Part shown: positions 47,481-57,407 of the stretch, piece after piece
Numbering within the stretch: position 1 is the first letter of the stretch
Layout: each line of letters starts with the position of its first letter
Source: Zymoseptoria tritici IPO323
Lineage: Eukaryota > Ascomycota > Dothideomycetes > Mycosphaerellales > Mycosphaerellaceae
Assembly (NCBI RefSeq): GCF_000219625.1
Contig: NC_018199.1
Span: 408,106 to 472,105, forward strand
DNA: 64,000 nt
Direction: 5' to 3'
Position numbers and translations under genes: made by a program
The notes under the pieces: generated by a model
Database searches by the model: none
Told to the model about the DNA's origin: nothing
What the model saw: only the letters and a program-made list of their open reading frames with translations

Positions 47481-47481
47481 G
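47438..47481 (+). repeat. Internal telomere tract 3, between LINE copies A and B
   Basis: A mixture of TTAGGG and TTTAGGG units. It is joined on the left to the truncated 5' end of copy A and on the right to the 3' end of copy B. Confidence 0.93.
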
Positions 47482-48399
47482 TTCATTGTACTTGTTTATA
47501 TAGGCTAGTCTACCTTTGCACCTGATCTGAACTGAAGCCCCATCCAAGCCCTTGCTCCCGGCTCTTTTGGCCGTCTTCAGAGGGGAGGAAACAGACCCAC
47601 GCTCCCACGTAAAGCGCCTCGCGATGCACGGCACCGCAGCTACTCCCAGCCCAACTACGTTTTACGGTGTCCTTTTCACCATCTCCCGAGTTGACCAAAC
47701 CGCCAAAAAGAGAGACCACCAATAGGCTAATCCGCATCCTAACGCACAATATCGCTCCGGTAATCGCTCACTGTCTATCGTACCTTAGGTTTCCAAACCT
47801 CCCAGGTGACGGACGAGGTGTGCGTCTCCTCATCCGCCCGAAACTGTAACCCCGTCTCGTTAAGGGGGAACATCCCGCTTTAAGACCGTTCGGTAGAGCT
47901 CTGTCCTCCCTCTGTCCGGCGTATCTACTGTTAGAGACATTCGATTCCGATCGAGCTGCTTACACACCAGTCCACAAGTGCTTCCCGAACGGTTTGGGGA
48001 GAGCCGTCTTCCCTTCGGCCAGAATTCCTCCTCTAGCGATCGTCGTCGTCCACTCCTCTCCCCCACTACGCCGTCGCCTTCGTATTCCTCCCAGCCTCCC
48101 ACTGCTCTGCAGAGGTAACAGTTTTCTTCCTCCCGCTCCCCGGCTTTAAGAGGAAGCAGCCGCAGATCTAGGGTACACGCCTCACATCCACTGCTGGGCC
48201 TTCCGGATAGAGTTGATCGTCCGGTGCGGAGCCAGTCCGGGCCTCGCCAGTCGCCTACGTCTCCTACATCGCAGCGCAGCCTTTTAACGTCCTACCGATC
48301 GGACGCCCACTTTCATCTCGAGGGAAGAGACTCCTTTTCGATAGGGTAAACGCCCAATTTATCCTCGAGGGATGATCTCCGCTTTTGCGTCCCGGGTCG

Positions 48400-48511
48400 A
48401 CGGAGCTACTTTACGTCCTACCCATCGGACGGAGCCACTTTACGTCCTACCCATCGGACGGAGCCTTTTTACGTCCTACCTATCGGACGGAGCCTTTTAA
48501 CGTCCTACTCA
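48400..48511. repeat. 29-bp minisatellite in LINE copy B, about four copies
   Basis: Same unit and position as the nine-copy array in copy A, immediately downstream of the ORF2 end on the minus strand. Confidence 0.88.
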
Positions 48512-51500
48512 GGACAGTGTGCACTAGGTCTGTGCCGCCGCTTCCTCCGCTTCCTCCTTCGCAGCTTCCTCCTTCGTAATCTTCGTCGAGATTCGCTCGA
48601 GGATCTCGTTAGCTCGCTCCTAGCATCCTGTATTTAGAAGGAAGTCTACCTCGGTAAACTTCGTGTTCGTAGTGCCCATTTTCTTATACATCTTCTGCTT
48701 CGCCCGTTGTTCCTTCCTCGAGAGCTAGCTCGTCCTGTTTTCCAGTAGCAAGTCTCGTATCCTCGGATGAATTTGCTCATACAGACGCAGAAACCATAGG
48801 TATAGAAGGTTCTACGCCGATACTAGAGGAAGCGCTTCTAGAAGGACCGCGGCGCCTTTAAAAAGTAATCGGCTCCTCGTAAGTCCCGCTTCAGGCGGCT
48901 TTCTTCCGGTAAAATCCGGGTCAGGCTCCACTTCTTAGCCTCTTCGGCTATATCTTCCTCTCTCTCCTGGCGCAGGAACCGCTAGACAGAACGGCGGTCT
49001 TTGCTAAGGCTTCGGTCGCGAGGCCAGGACTCGGGTGTCTTGCGGTACTTCTCGTAGAGCTTATCCTCCGTCAAGCGCCGGAAGAACGCTTTGGGTTTCC
49101 AGATTAGTAATCCCAACTTCCGCAGCGGACTTTCTTCCAGAGCGTGCTTCTTTACGACCTAAAAGCCAGTTTTTAGTGCCTTAAATCGCGAGGGTAGGGC
49201 GGAGATTCCCAGGAGATTGCGAGTAAAGTGAGGGTTAGAAGCATAACCCGAGATCCACTTTGTTAGCTTCGCAACGTCCTTGGTCGTCTCGTCCCAGAAC
49301 TTAGGAGAGTCCTCAGCAAACGCCGCGAGGAGAGGCGCGCCATACTCGAACATCGGTGCGAGATACTGCCGATAGACTCGTAGGCAATGCGCGAAGCCCT
49401 AACCGTCCGCGTCGAGGGTTAGGAAGTCGCTTCGTTTCCCGGCCTGTTCGAGCCAGCTCTTAAGGTACCTCCTTAAGTCAATCCCTCGCGCCGTCACAGG
49501 AAATCCGAGGTAGGTATATACCTCTCTCCTCGGTACCTCCGCACCAAAGAGGTAGATCGCCTCCTACGAAGACGCCGGAGCTAGATAGGCGCATTTTTTA
49601 ATGTTCAGGGCGATGCGGTTGGCGGAGGACCAGCGCTCGAGGATCTGGATTAGTATACGCACCTCGTCCAAGTCGCTAGCGAGGAGAACACTATCATCGG
49701 CGAAGAACAGCGCGCGAGGAATCGGCAGCGCCGCGGGCATTACGTCGGAAGAGCCGGCCAGGGCGAGTGTCCTAGGTCGATTTAAGTCCTCGAGCAAGCC
49801 ATCGATAAAGATGTTAAACAGATAGGGCGAGAGGGGTGAGCCCTACAGAACTCCCCTCGTCCGCGGAAACCACCGAGAAGCTATACCATCCGAAACGACA
49901 AAGGACCAGACATCGAAAAAGCAGAGGCTCGCAATCAGAGCTAGCATGTTCTCCGGACATCTCCGCCGGCGTAGAACGTCCGCGAGCAGTACATGATCGA
50001 CGACGTTAAAGGCGGCTTGAAAATCGAGGAACACAGCGTATATAATCCGGCTCGATTCGAGGAGGGCGTGGACAACCGCGGCGTTCGTTACGGTAGAGTA
50101 GTAACTTCGAAATCCCGCCTAGTTGGGATGCATCCTCGCCCATGTCCTACTATCAAAGCGCCGGAGGAGCAGGCGCTCGAAGACCTTTCGAAACATCGTT
50201 ACCAGCGAGATCGGACGAACGTTGTTAGCGTCCTTCGCCGGCATCGTACCATCCTCCTGTCGGGTCTTGTCCTTGACGACCAGATAGACGACAGTTTCGT
50301 TCTAGCTCCGCGGCGTCTTACCATTCCGAAGATAGGAATTGTAGAGGGCGGCTAGGATCCGGAGGAAGCTCGTCGTCGCGAGGGTTTTCATCAGACGGAT
50401 GTGTACCCCATCGTTTCCGTAGGCCTTCATAGCATCCTGGTAGGTAAGCTCCTACATTATCTCGTCGATCGAGAAGGAGAGCAAGGCAGATCGATCGTCG
50501 ACAGGAAACATCTCCTGTACTAGGAGGGTCGCCGTCGAGACGAATCGACTAGCAAATCCCTCTGTCACCTCGTCGATTGCCGTCATCCCTCTCGCCTTCC
50601 CCACCGGGGTTGGCACCAGCAGTGTGTTCTCGTTCGCGCGGCGCTACGCTCTCTTATAGAGACGGACTATCTCGAGCGTCCCGCCATCGGCGTCCGGATT
50701 CGGCTTCGCTATCGCCTTGAGACGCCAGTCCTTCTTCTTCTTGCTACGGCGGCGTAGCTGCTTTGGCTTGCGAGCGGCGTTGTTATTATCCTCGGCTCGC
50801 TTTCGCTTCGGGTCTGTTATCGCCTTTCGAGGCCCGTCGTTCTTCTCTCCCTCTCGATCCTTCTTCTCTCCCTCTCGATCCTTCTTCTCTCCCTCTCGAT
50901 CCTTCTTCTCTCCCTCTCGATCCTTCTTCTCTCCCTCTCGATCCTTCTTTTCTCCCTCTCGATTCTTCTTCTCTCCGCCTCCGTCACTTATATCCTCTGC
51001 CTTTCGTCTACCCGGAGGACGATTTCGACGACGCGCAGAGGCGAGTCCCAGCACAGCTTCGCTTACCTGCTGGCAGAGCGACACAATTTCCGCATTCCGC
51101 TTGTCTACATCGGCGCTCATATAGTATAGATGCCGTCGATGCCGCGCCCTTCTCTCCCAGCCATAGCAGAGCGCCTGCGCCGTATCGTCGTCGTTCAGCC
51201 GGCTTATCGTATAGCGTCGAAGTTGATACAGTACGGCTAATCTACCCGGAGTACCCGTAGTCGGGTCTAGCTAGAGGTAGAGCTAGTAGACATGGTTAGT
51301 ATTCATCTTCTCCGTCGGTCGCGGTAGAGCTAGCGTCGCATACGGCAGCGTCCGGCGGACAAAGCAGTGGTCAGTCGTCAGTTGTTTCTCGCACATGGCG
51401 TCCGCAATCGTAATCGGCTCCTAGATCGGCATCAGATAGGTTATCGCGGAGTCCTCGATCTATCGCGAGACGACCTTCTGTCTCGGAAGCGGCGACGCCT

Positions 51501-51945
51501 TCCCACTCTAGAGAGACATCTTACTAAAGCGGACGTTAATATCTCCGAGAACGACATCGGAGCCGGCAACCGCCTCAAGCGTAGACTGGACCTCATCCGG
51601 CTTCCGCTTGGGGGGAAAGTAGACTCCGCTAATCGTTCCCTGGTCCGTCGGCAGGGTTATAGCGTCCGTCCCAATGATCTATGCCTCGCCGGTGAGCCAA
51701 CTTCGCGCGCGTACCGTCCCCATCACTAGAATCCCATAGCCCAAGCGACCCTTTCTCGGCACCGTATCGGGCTTTACTGTAGTCGCAATTACGCGGTGAT
51801 CCGCTCGGCGCTTCTTATGCTCGACGAACCAGGTCTCGACGATAAAGAGGTAGTTAAGGACGTCGTCGTTAATTAGCGCCGCCAGGATTGGCCACCTATC
51901 ATCCCCTAAGCCCCGGATGTTAATACATCTAATCCTAGCATTCCT
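48510..51945 (-). pseudogene. LINE ORF2: APE endonuclease and reverse transcriptase
   Basis: N-terminal endonuclease: INIRGLG near 51,920, VETWF near 51,835, GVYFPPKRK near 51,615, LGDIN (51,535-51,549) and TTDHC (51,367-51,375), the standard APE-type motifs. A hydrophilic linker carries 21-bp repeats encoding EKKDREG units. RT: RPISLVTMFRKVFERLL near 50,210, HPNQAGFRS near 50,120, LDFQAAFNVVDH near 50,020, GVL-stop-GSPLSP at 49,852-49,830 and FADD (49,693-49,704). A Lys/Arg-rich C-terminal part ends near 48,510. The conserved Gln before GSPLSP is a TAG (49,845-49,843), the product expected from CAG by RIP. About 1,140 codons, typical of LINE ORF2. Broken by several stops; probably inactive. 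Confidence 0.82.
50840..50976. repeat. 21-bp in-frame repeat in the ORF2 linker
   Basis: About six and a half copies of 'ttcttctctccctctcgatcc'. On the minus strand they encode GEKKDRE units between the endonuclease and RT domains, so copy-number change is frame-neutral. Confidence 0.9.
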
Positions 51946-51946
51946 C

Positions 51947-53593
51947 CTAGTCTCGCGACCTACGAGAGGACTCGCCTCCCCTAGATGCCTCTCGACTCTC
52001 TCTCTTAGAGGATGCTCCCTGAGTCTCTCTCTTCGAGCCTAGGCTATCCTCCCGTCCCGCCGGCTCCCCTTCTAGCCCCTGCCGTATCAGCTCGGCTTTA
52101 AACTCGTCGAAGACGCTAGCACTCTTCGCCTTCTGCCGCACTACTCGCCTTTTGAATTTGTTATCGGCTTCTCGATAGCGATCGACGAACTTGCAGACCT
52201 AATCTGCAGACGATCTCCCAGGAAGGTTTACAGAGCGGGGTTAGAGTGGTTTCCGCTTACGGTCCGCCAAAGGAGAGGTCGGTTTCGTTCGTAGCTTCAG
52301 CTCCGCGGAGAGAATCCGGAAGGTCTTCGCTTTCGGGGAGGGCGTTACCGGTTCGGCACGCGCGGCCAGGTCCGCGATCTATGGCCTCTACCGTCCCGAC
52401 GAAGAGAACGGAAAGGGAGTAAGCTCCTTCGCCTTTACAGGAGAGGGCGTGTCCGGAGAAGGCACAAGGGGAGGAGGGACGGATGCCGTAGAAAAGGGCG
52501 AGAGAAGGTCGTAGTCCTTACTAGGAAAGAGGTCGTAGGGTCGCACCTCGGGAGGAACACTCTTCCCTCCGCGCTTCTCCTCGACAGAACAGTACGGAAG
52601 ACTCTTCCTCCGCCGTCTCTCCTCGATCGACTCTACTCGCGCGTTGTTCCGGCTAGGCGGTAGGGCTCCGTTCGTAGCGGGTCTCGATTCCTTCCGGTGC
52701 TCGCTCGCGCTGTCTTTAGGTCTAGGAGGGTCCGGAGGATCTTTACTTGAGCAATAAGGAGGACCTTCGTCCGAGCGATGAGGAGGACCTTCGCCCAGGG
52801 TGTATAGGAGGCGGTTAACCGATCGCTTCGTCTCCTTCGCCGCGCGGATCAGGCAGGCCTCGGCGTATTTCTAAAAGAAGGGTATCTGTACGATAGGCTT
52901 CGGTACAGGGTTAACTGGAATCGCGGCAGGGTCGGTCTCTGGGACGAGGACGGTAGGGATCGTTAAGGGGATGTCGATCGAAGGCAGCCCAGTCAAAGGG
53001 ATGTCGGTAGGGAGCCTTATAGAAGGAATGTCTGTAGACGGAATGTCCGTGGAAGGAAGATTCGTCGACGGAATCTTCGTCGAAGGGATGCTCGTAGAAG
53101 GAAGATCCGTAGAGGGAATATCTAGGAATACGTCCTCCTCACGCCGGATCGTCTTCCTTGACCAACAATCTGCAGACGCCGTCTCGATCGAAGACTCGGA
53201 CTCGAGTGCTCGCTTCGCCGGCGCGGTTACCGGCTCCTCTAGTCGATCTTTAATCTAGGTAACGAGCTGGGCCGTATCCTCACCACGGTCACGAAGCTAG
53301 TCCAGGATCGTTTGCGCCACAAGCGTAAGTCTCGACCGGCCGATTTCCGCAGTAACGCTCTTGATCTACGCCTTGACAGTACGCCTTTTGTTCGTACGAC
53401 ACTTCTTGCACTCGAAGGTGCGGTAGTATTGTCCTTCCGTGTCGGGATGTCCGGTCTTGTTCCTTAGGACGCCAAAGTAGTTGATCTCGCCGCCGCATAG
53501 GATAACGCCCTTATAGAGCTCCTAGAGGGCGTCCGCAAAGGCCGTCAGACCTTCCTAGGGCCGTACCGCGCTCGTCGACGGTTTGGATAACAT
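51947..53593 (-). pseudogene. LINE ORF1 protein with Cys motif and Pro-Ser-Thr repeats
   Basis: ATG at 53,593 begins MLSKPSTSAVRP. The frame runs 549 codons to a stop at 51,947-51,949 with about ten internal TAG/TAA. An N-terminal region has LCGGEINYFGVLRNKTG and FECKKCRTNKRRT, a possible four-Cys zinc motif (C..., CKKC). After that comes a region of 15-bp repeats encoding IPST(D/K)-LPSTS units (52,964-53,124), then a long Ser/Arg/Lys-rich C-terminus. ORF1 proteins of LINEs bind element RNA; that role is inferred from position. It sits just upstream of ORF2, with which it ends almost flush. Confidence 0.7.
52964..53124. repeat. 15-bp coding minisatellite in LINE ORF1
   Basis: Units such as gaaggaatgtccgta, diverged, encode five-residue Ile/Leu-Pro-Ser-Thr-x repeats on the minus strand. 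Confidence 0.75.
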
Positions 53594-53960
53594 CCGAGGG
53601 TTAGAGGGCAGAGAGGGCGACGCCGAGGGTAGAGGGAAGGAGGAAGCTACGAGGAACGTCGAGGGAGAGGTCGGCGAAGTAACGAGTCGGGATCGGTAGT
53701 AGGAGGCACTCGAAGGAGAGGGCAACCCAGGCAGAGAGTGCTCACGGATAGTTCGAAGTCTCTACCGTAGAGGAAAACCGAGGCTAAGAGCGTAAACGGG
53801 TTGTAGCGAGGCTCCAGAGAGGAGGGAACACATCCGGCTCTTATAGGGCCGGGGTATGGTCGTCCTTCTCACAATTACGAGCAGGGTCAGCCTTACGATC
53901 GTCGATAGTCATCGTCGATAGCTATCCTCTTATCTCGCTATCTACCGGGGTCCACGGCTT

Positions 53961-54611
53961 AATTACAATCGTCGCACTCGACAAGGTGGTAGTATAAAGG
54001 GCTACCCTCCCCTCCGTACTTACTCGTCCTGCTCGTCGTCTCTTCCTCTACTCCCCGGTCCGAGAATGGGCTGTCCCGGCATCGTTATATCGTCCTCTCC
54101 AGGCATCGTTACATCGTCCTTATCTCGATGCCATCCCGTCCTGCTAGGCCTATATCCTCTTCATCCTCCCGTCTTCCTCTCCCTTCGCCAAGCTCGTCTC
54201 GTCTGTTGCCTTACCGTCTCGCTTTCGAATCTCCTGTGTCTACGTCTTCTCCCTCCTCCTCCTCCGCCCTACTCTCGTTAATCTGTTCTCCCTCGTACCG
54301 TTCTCGTACCCGAGCCGTCCTCTATAGGCTGTTGAATCTACGTTAGACTCGCCATCCGCGTATTTTTGCCAACGAGGAGCTCGACGACGTAGTGCAGTGC
54401 TCTCCCGTCGTAGTAATTCCTGCCCACATTCAGTACCACCCCCTCCTCATCGGGCACCCGGTAGAAAGCGTAACAAAGCTACAGGTAGTAGCGCTAGCGT
54501 CGCAGGCTCTTATATTGTGGGACTTCTATGTCCGTAGAGGTTTCTACGGTGGCTGTTCTTGAGCGTCGAGCAGGAGGTGTATGCCGCTTACGTGTTCGGC
54601 TGCTGGGTCAG
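53961..54611. other. Unassigned stretch distal to LINE copy B
   Basis: Pyrimidine-rich sequence with short overlapping frames and no recognised domain. It may include the LINE 5' leader. 'ggcatcgttatatcgtcctctccaggcatcgttacatcgtcc' is a small direct duplication near 54,077-54,118 (shown as two 21-bp halves). Confidence 0.35.
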
Positions 54612-55350
54612 CTCTCCGCCCATCCCGGCATTAGGCGAGAAATCCGCCTAGCGGCAAGGTGGGCTAGAAATCCGCCCAAGGTGTGGAAGCCAAAACGGAA
54701 ATTCCGACACATAGTCTAGCAGCGACACCTTAAGTTTCTCGACCTTTTTTGACACTACAACAACGATCTCAAATTGAATATAGACACATAGAAAGGAACT
54801 TCTTATACTGGAGTTACTCTCCGTGTTCTTAGAATCTTTGAAATTAGCTATGTGCGCGAGATACGAGAGGTGAAAGCAGAAAGCCATAATTCTTAGAAGT
54901 TTCCGTTTTGCTTTTAGGCGGAGGCCGCCCATCCCGGCATTAGGCGGAAAATCCGCCTAGCGGCAAGGTGGGCTGGAAATCCACCCATCCCGGCATTGGG
55001 CGAGAAATCCGCCCAGCGCCAAGGTGGGCTGGAAATCCGCCCATCCTGGCATTGGGCGAGAAATCCGCCCAGTAGCAAGGTGGGCTGGAAATCTACCTAT
55101 CCCGGCATTGGGCGAGAAATCCGCCCAGCAGCAAGGTGGGCTGGAAATCCACCCATCCCGGCATTAGGCGAGAAATCCGCCCAGCGGCAAGGTGGGCTGG
55201 AAATCCGCCTATCCCGGCATTGGGCGGAAAATCCGCCCAGCGGCAAGGTAGGCTAGAAATCCACCTATCCCGGCATTGGGCGAGAAATCCGCCCAGCGGC
55301 AAGGTAGGCTGGAAATCCGCCTATCCCGGCATTAGGCGAGAAATCCGCCC
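54612..55350. repeat. 56-bp satellite, one outlying copy plus about seven in tandem
   Basis: Units built of ggaaatccgcccatcccggc, attgggcgagaaatccgccc and agcggcaaggtgggct repeat every 56 bp from about 54,928 to 55,350. One more unit lies at 54,612-54,680, separated by an inserted ~240-bp segment. Differences between units are mostly C/T and G/A. Each unit contains an imperfect inverted word (ggcgagaaatccgcc). Its large ORFs on either strand are by-products of the 56-bp periodicity. Confidence 0.9.
54684..54920. mobile_element. Candidate MITE inserted in the 56-bp satellite
   Basis: A ~240-bp non-satellite segment interrupts the array. Its left edge reads AAGCCAAAACGGAAA and the reverse complement of its right edge reads AAAAGCAAAACGGAAA, so it has short inverted termini. 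Target duplications could not be resolved because the flanks are repetitive. No coding capacity. Confidence 0.45.
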
Positions 55351-55439
55351 ACACCCGTAATCCGTAGCCAGCCTGCCCTAGCATCGTCTATATCGTGAGA
55401 AGGGTAGACTTCAGCCATAGCTCCGGAAAGCGATACAAT

Positions 55440-55910
55440 CCGCGTTTAGGCAGAGGAGGTAGAGCAGTTCGTAGTGCAGGCTATAGAGGCAATCCCAGCG
55501 GAGGAGACGGCGAGGTTGTAGTAGAGAGGGAGGAGTCTTAGCGGGAAGTTCAGCAGTGCGCCAATTGGTCCTAGCGACCGGACACGGACCCTCCTTGGTC
55601 AATTAACCAAGGCGTAGGGCTCAGAGTTTGCGGTCGACCAATTAGAGGAGCCGGACGGGTCTGGAGCAGGGCTCTTTCGACAACTCGCTAGACCTCGTCT
55701 CCTTCGCGCTTCCTCTTAACTATCGAAAATCCTCCTTAAGGGTCTGCCGACTAGTCGGGGCGAACAGACGAATTCGAGGCTCGTCGTATACTTTTAGAAC
55801 CCAACTTCTTAACCTTACGACGGGTTCTTTCGAAACTAATACAAGCTCCGAGTGCGGGTTATGACAAGAAGAATTGTCTGTTTTCAATCTTCGATATCGT
55901 ATATATTAGA
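55440..55910. repeat. Duplicated ~0.5-kb unit, copy 1
   Basis: Shares order and sequence with 55,965-56,417 plus 57,416-57,570: 'ggagacggcgagg..gtag.agagagggagga', the hairpin module, 'aactcgctagacct', 'aagggtctgccg', 'acgctcgtcg/aggctcgtcg', 'caggctccgag/caagctccgag'. Non-coding as far as can be seen. Confidence 0.75.
55565..55649. repeat. Hairpin module, copy 1
   Basis: ATTGGTC ... GACCAAT form an outer stem and GACCG ... CGGTC an inner stem around a near-palindrome CTTGGTCAATTAACCAAG (55,594-55,611). Two related modules lie at 56,050-56,130 and 56,168-56,247. Confidence 0.55.
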
Positions 55911-56167
55911 TCTTTATTCGCCCGCTAGCAGATTTGGATTATACGAAATCCACGTTAGAGTCCAGGAGATAGAGGAGTTCGGAGCGGAGGAGACGGCGAG
56001 GTCGTAGCAGAGAGGGAGGAGTCCGGGTAGGAAAGTTCAGTAGTGCGCTTCTATGTCTACGTAACCGGGCACGGACCCACCTTGGTTAATTGACTAAGAC
56101 GTGGGGCTCAGAGTTTGCGGCCAGCTAATAGGCAGGGGAGGACGTAGCGGCCCTCCCGTCGCGGCCG

Positions 56168-56247
56168 ATTCGTCTACGCGACCGGACACGGACCCACCTT
56201 AGTTAATTAACTAAGACGTAGGGCTCAGAGTTTGCGGTCGACGAATC
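56168..56247. repeat. Hairpin module, copy 3, with perfect 18-bp palindrome
   Basis: GATTCGTC ... GACGAATC (outer stem), GACCG ... CGGTC (inner stem), around the perfect palindrome CTTAGTTAATTAACTAAG (56,198-56,215). Relative to copy 1 the outer stem has a paired G/C to C/G change that keeps pairing. Confidence 0.6.
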
Positions 56248-56417
56248 AGAGGAGCCGGACAGGTCTGGATCGAATCTATACTTAGATAACTCGCTAGACC
56301 TTATCTCCTCCGCGCTTCCTCTTCACTATCCTCTTCCGCGGTAGTACTATGTCTTGCTCGGGTGTTGTTAGTTGTAGTCGAAACCCGAAAATCCTTCGTA
56401 AAGGGTCTGCCGGCAAG

Positions 56418-57407
56418 CAGTGAGCTTGTTGTATTGTATCCTTGTTGTATTGTATTGTATTGTCGTGTATACAGCTGTCGTGGATCCTCACCTTAAGGCT
56501 GGTGTATTGTATTATCGTGCTGTACGGCTGGATATAATACAGCTGTATCCGGTGATGGTAGGCATAGTTTTAAGGGCCATGTTTATGGTAGTGTATTCGG
56601 AGGTAGTGTTTTTAGAGGTGTATTCGGAGTCTGCGCCGGTGTTGTTGCACTGTATGAACAGAGTCTACACCTAAGAAGTTAGCTATTAATCCACCGCTCT
56701 TATGACTATTGTAACAACACTATTGCTATCAACATGGCCTCATCTTCAGCCTCAACACCCTCGACAGTAGGCTGGCAACTGCCACCACGCAAGGATCGCA
56801 CCTCCGACTATGTTACGCTCTGTGAGAGCAGCGCTATATTCGACAAGGCCCTTTAGCCGGACTCCTTTAAGATCAAGGGCACTAAATACACTCGTTGTAC
56901 GAACGCACACCACTATTCGACGCCATTGCTTGGTGGATGGCTCGTCGCCGTTAGTAGCTATGCCTCTTACGAATGGCACTCGACTGCCTTTTAGTCCCCC
57001 TTATGAGCGACAACCCTAAGCGCTTATTTAGCTCCGGCAGAGATATGATTGACTACCGCCGTTCACAGCTCTATGGCGACATTATTGAGGCTTGTGCGTT
57101 CCTTCGCAGTGCATATAGACCTCCAATTAAGATAACAAGAGCCGGAGCAACAACACTAGCATTTGACGACGACGAGGACATTAAGAAGTCTATAGATGGT
57201 CAGACAACAAGCTCATTCATGAGCGATACAACAGCCGGCTTTACAACCTTGTGCACTACTTAAGGAGACTCATAAGCAACAGTGGTGGACGATAAGGTCT
57301 AAGAGTGTTATATACAGTAGATATCTACTGTATGTTGCCAAGATACACATTGTATTGTATTGTTACCACCCTTATATACAATACAATCTAATACAACAAG
57401 CTTACTG
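56418..57407 (+). mobile_element. hAT-family element, internally reduced, with perfect 8-bp target duplications
   Basis: Inverted termini CAGTGAGCTTGTTGTATT (56,418) and CAGTAAGCTTGTTGTATT (reverse complement of 57,390-57,407) are bracketed by identical CCGGCAAG at 56,410-56,417 and 57,408-57,415. The 8-bp duplication, the CAG terminus and a C-terminal hAT dimerisation-like segment inside fit the hAT superfamily. At 990 bp it is much shorter than an autonomous hAT, so it is a deletion derivative. It keeps normal CA/TG content, unlike the surrounding DNA, so it arrived late. Confidence 0.9.
56734..57263 (+). pseudogene. Remnant of hAT transposase (first and last parts only)
   Basis: ATG at 56,734 opens a short N-terminal-like frame (MASSSASTPSTVGWQLPP) with a stop near 56,854. 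From about 56,935 another frame reads WWMARR, two stops, then MALDCLLVPLMSDNPKRLF and SSGRDMIDYRRSQLYGDII, ending at 57,263. The WW, MALDCL and RLFSS...RR.QL elements match the C-terminal dimerisation region of hAT transposases. The catalytic centre is missing. Confidence 0.75.

Larger units (their letters stand above)
47482..53960 (-). mobile_element. LINE copy B, near full-length, APE-type, joined to telomere repeats
   Basis: Minus-strand non-LTR retrotransposon with ORF1 (53,593-51,947), ORF2 (about 51,945-48,510: endonuclease then RT) and a 1-kb 3' region ending in a direct junction with TTAGGG repeats at 47,481. The 5' end is not resolved; I place it near 53,960 because no repeat or telomere tract marks it. 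Both ORFs carry scattered TAG/TAA stops, but far less damage than copy A. The 3' end faces the centromere and the 5' end the chromosome end. Tad/R1-like LINEs with an apurinic-endonuclease domain are the nearest families by motif. It is distinct from restriction-enzyme-like-endonuclease telomeric elements such as Magnaporthe MoTeRs. Confidence 0.85.

Noticed and set aside
41366..47481. Internal TTAGGG tracts as assembly joins of two chromosome ends.
   Set aside because: All three are in the same orientation and each sits exactly at a retroelement boundary, which fits insertion into or onto former ends; an assembly join would more likely give inverted tracts.
50717..51260. Plus-strand Ser/Phe/Arg-rich ORFs opposite LINE ORF2.
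   Set aside because: They are shadows of the 21-bp repeat linker encoded on the minus strand.
54996..55360. Trp/Pro-rich ORFs in the 56-bp satellite.
   Set aside because: The open frames arise from the satellite periodicity; they exist on both strands and match no protein.
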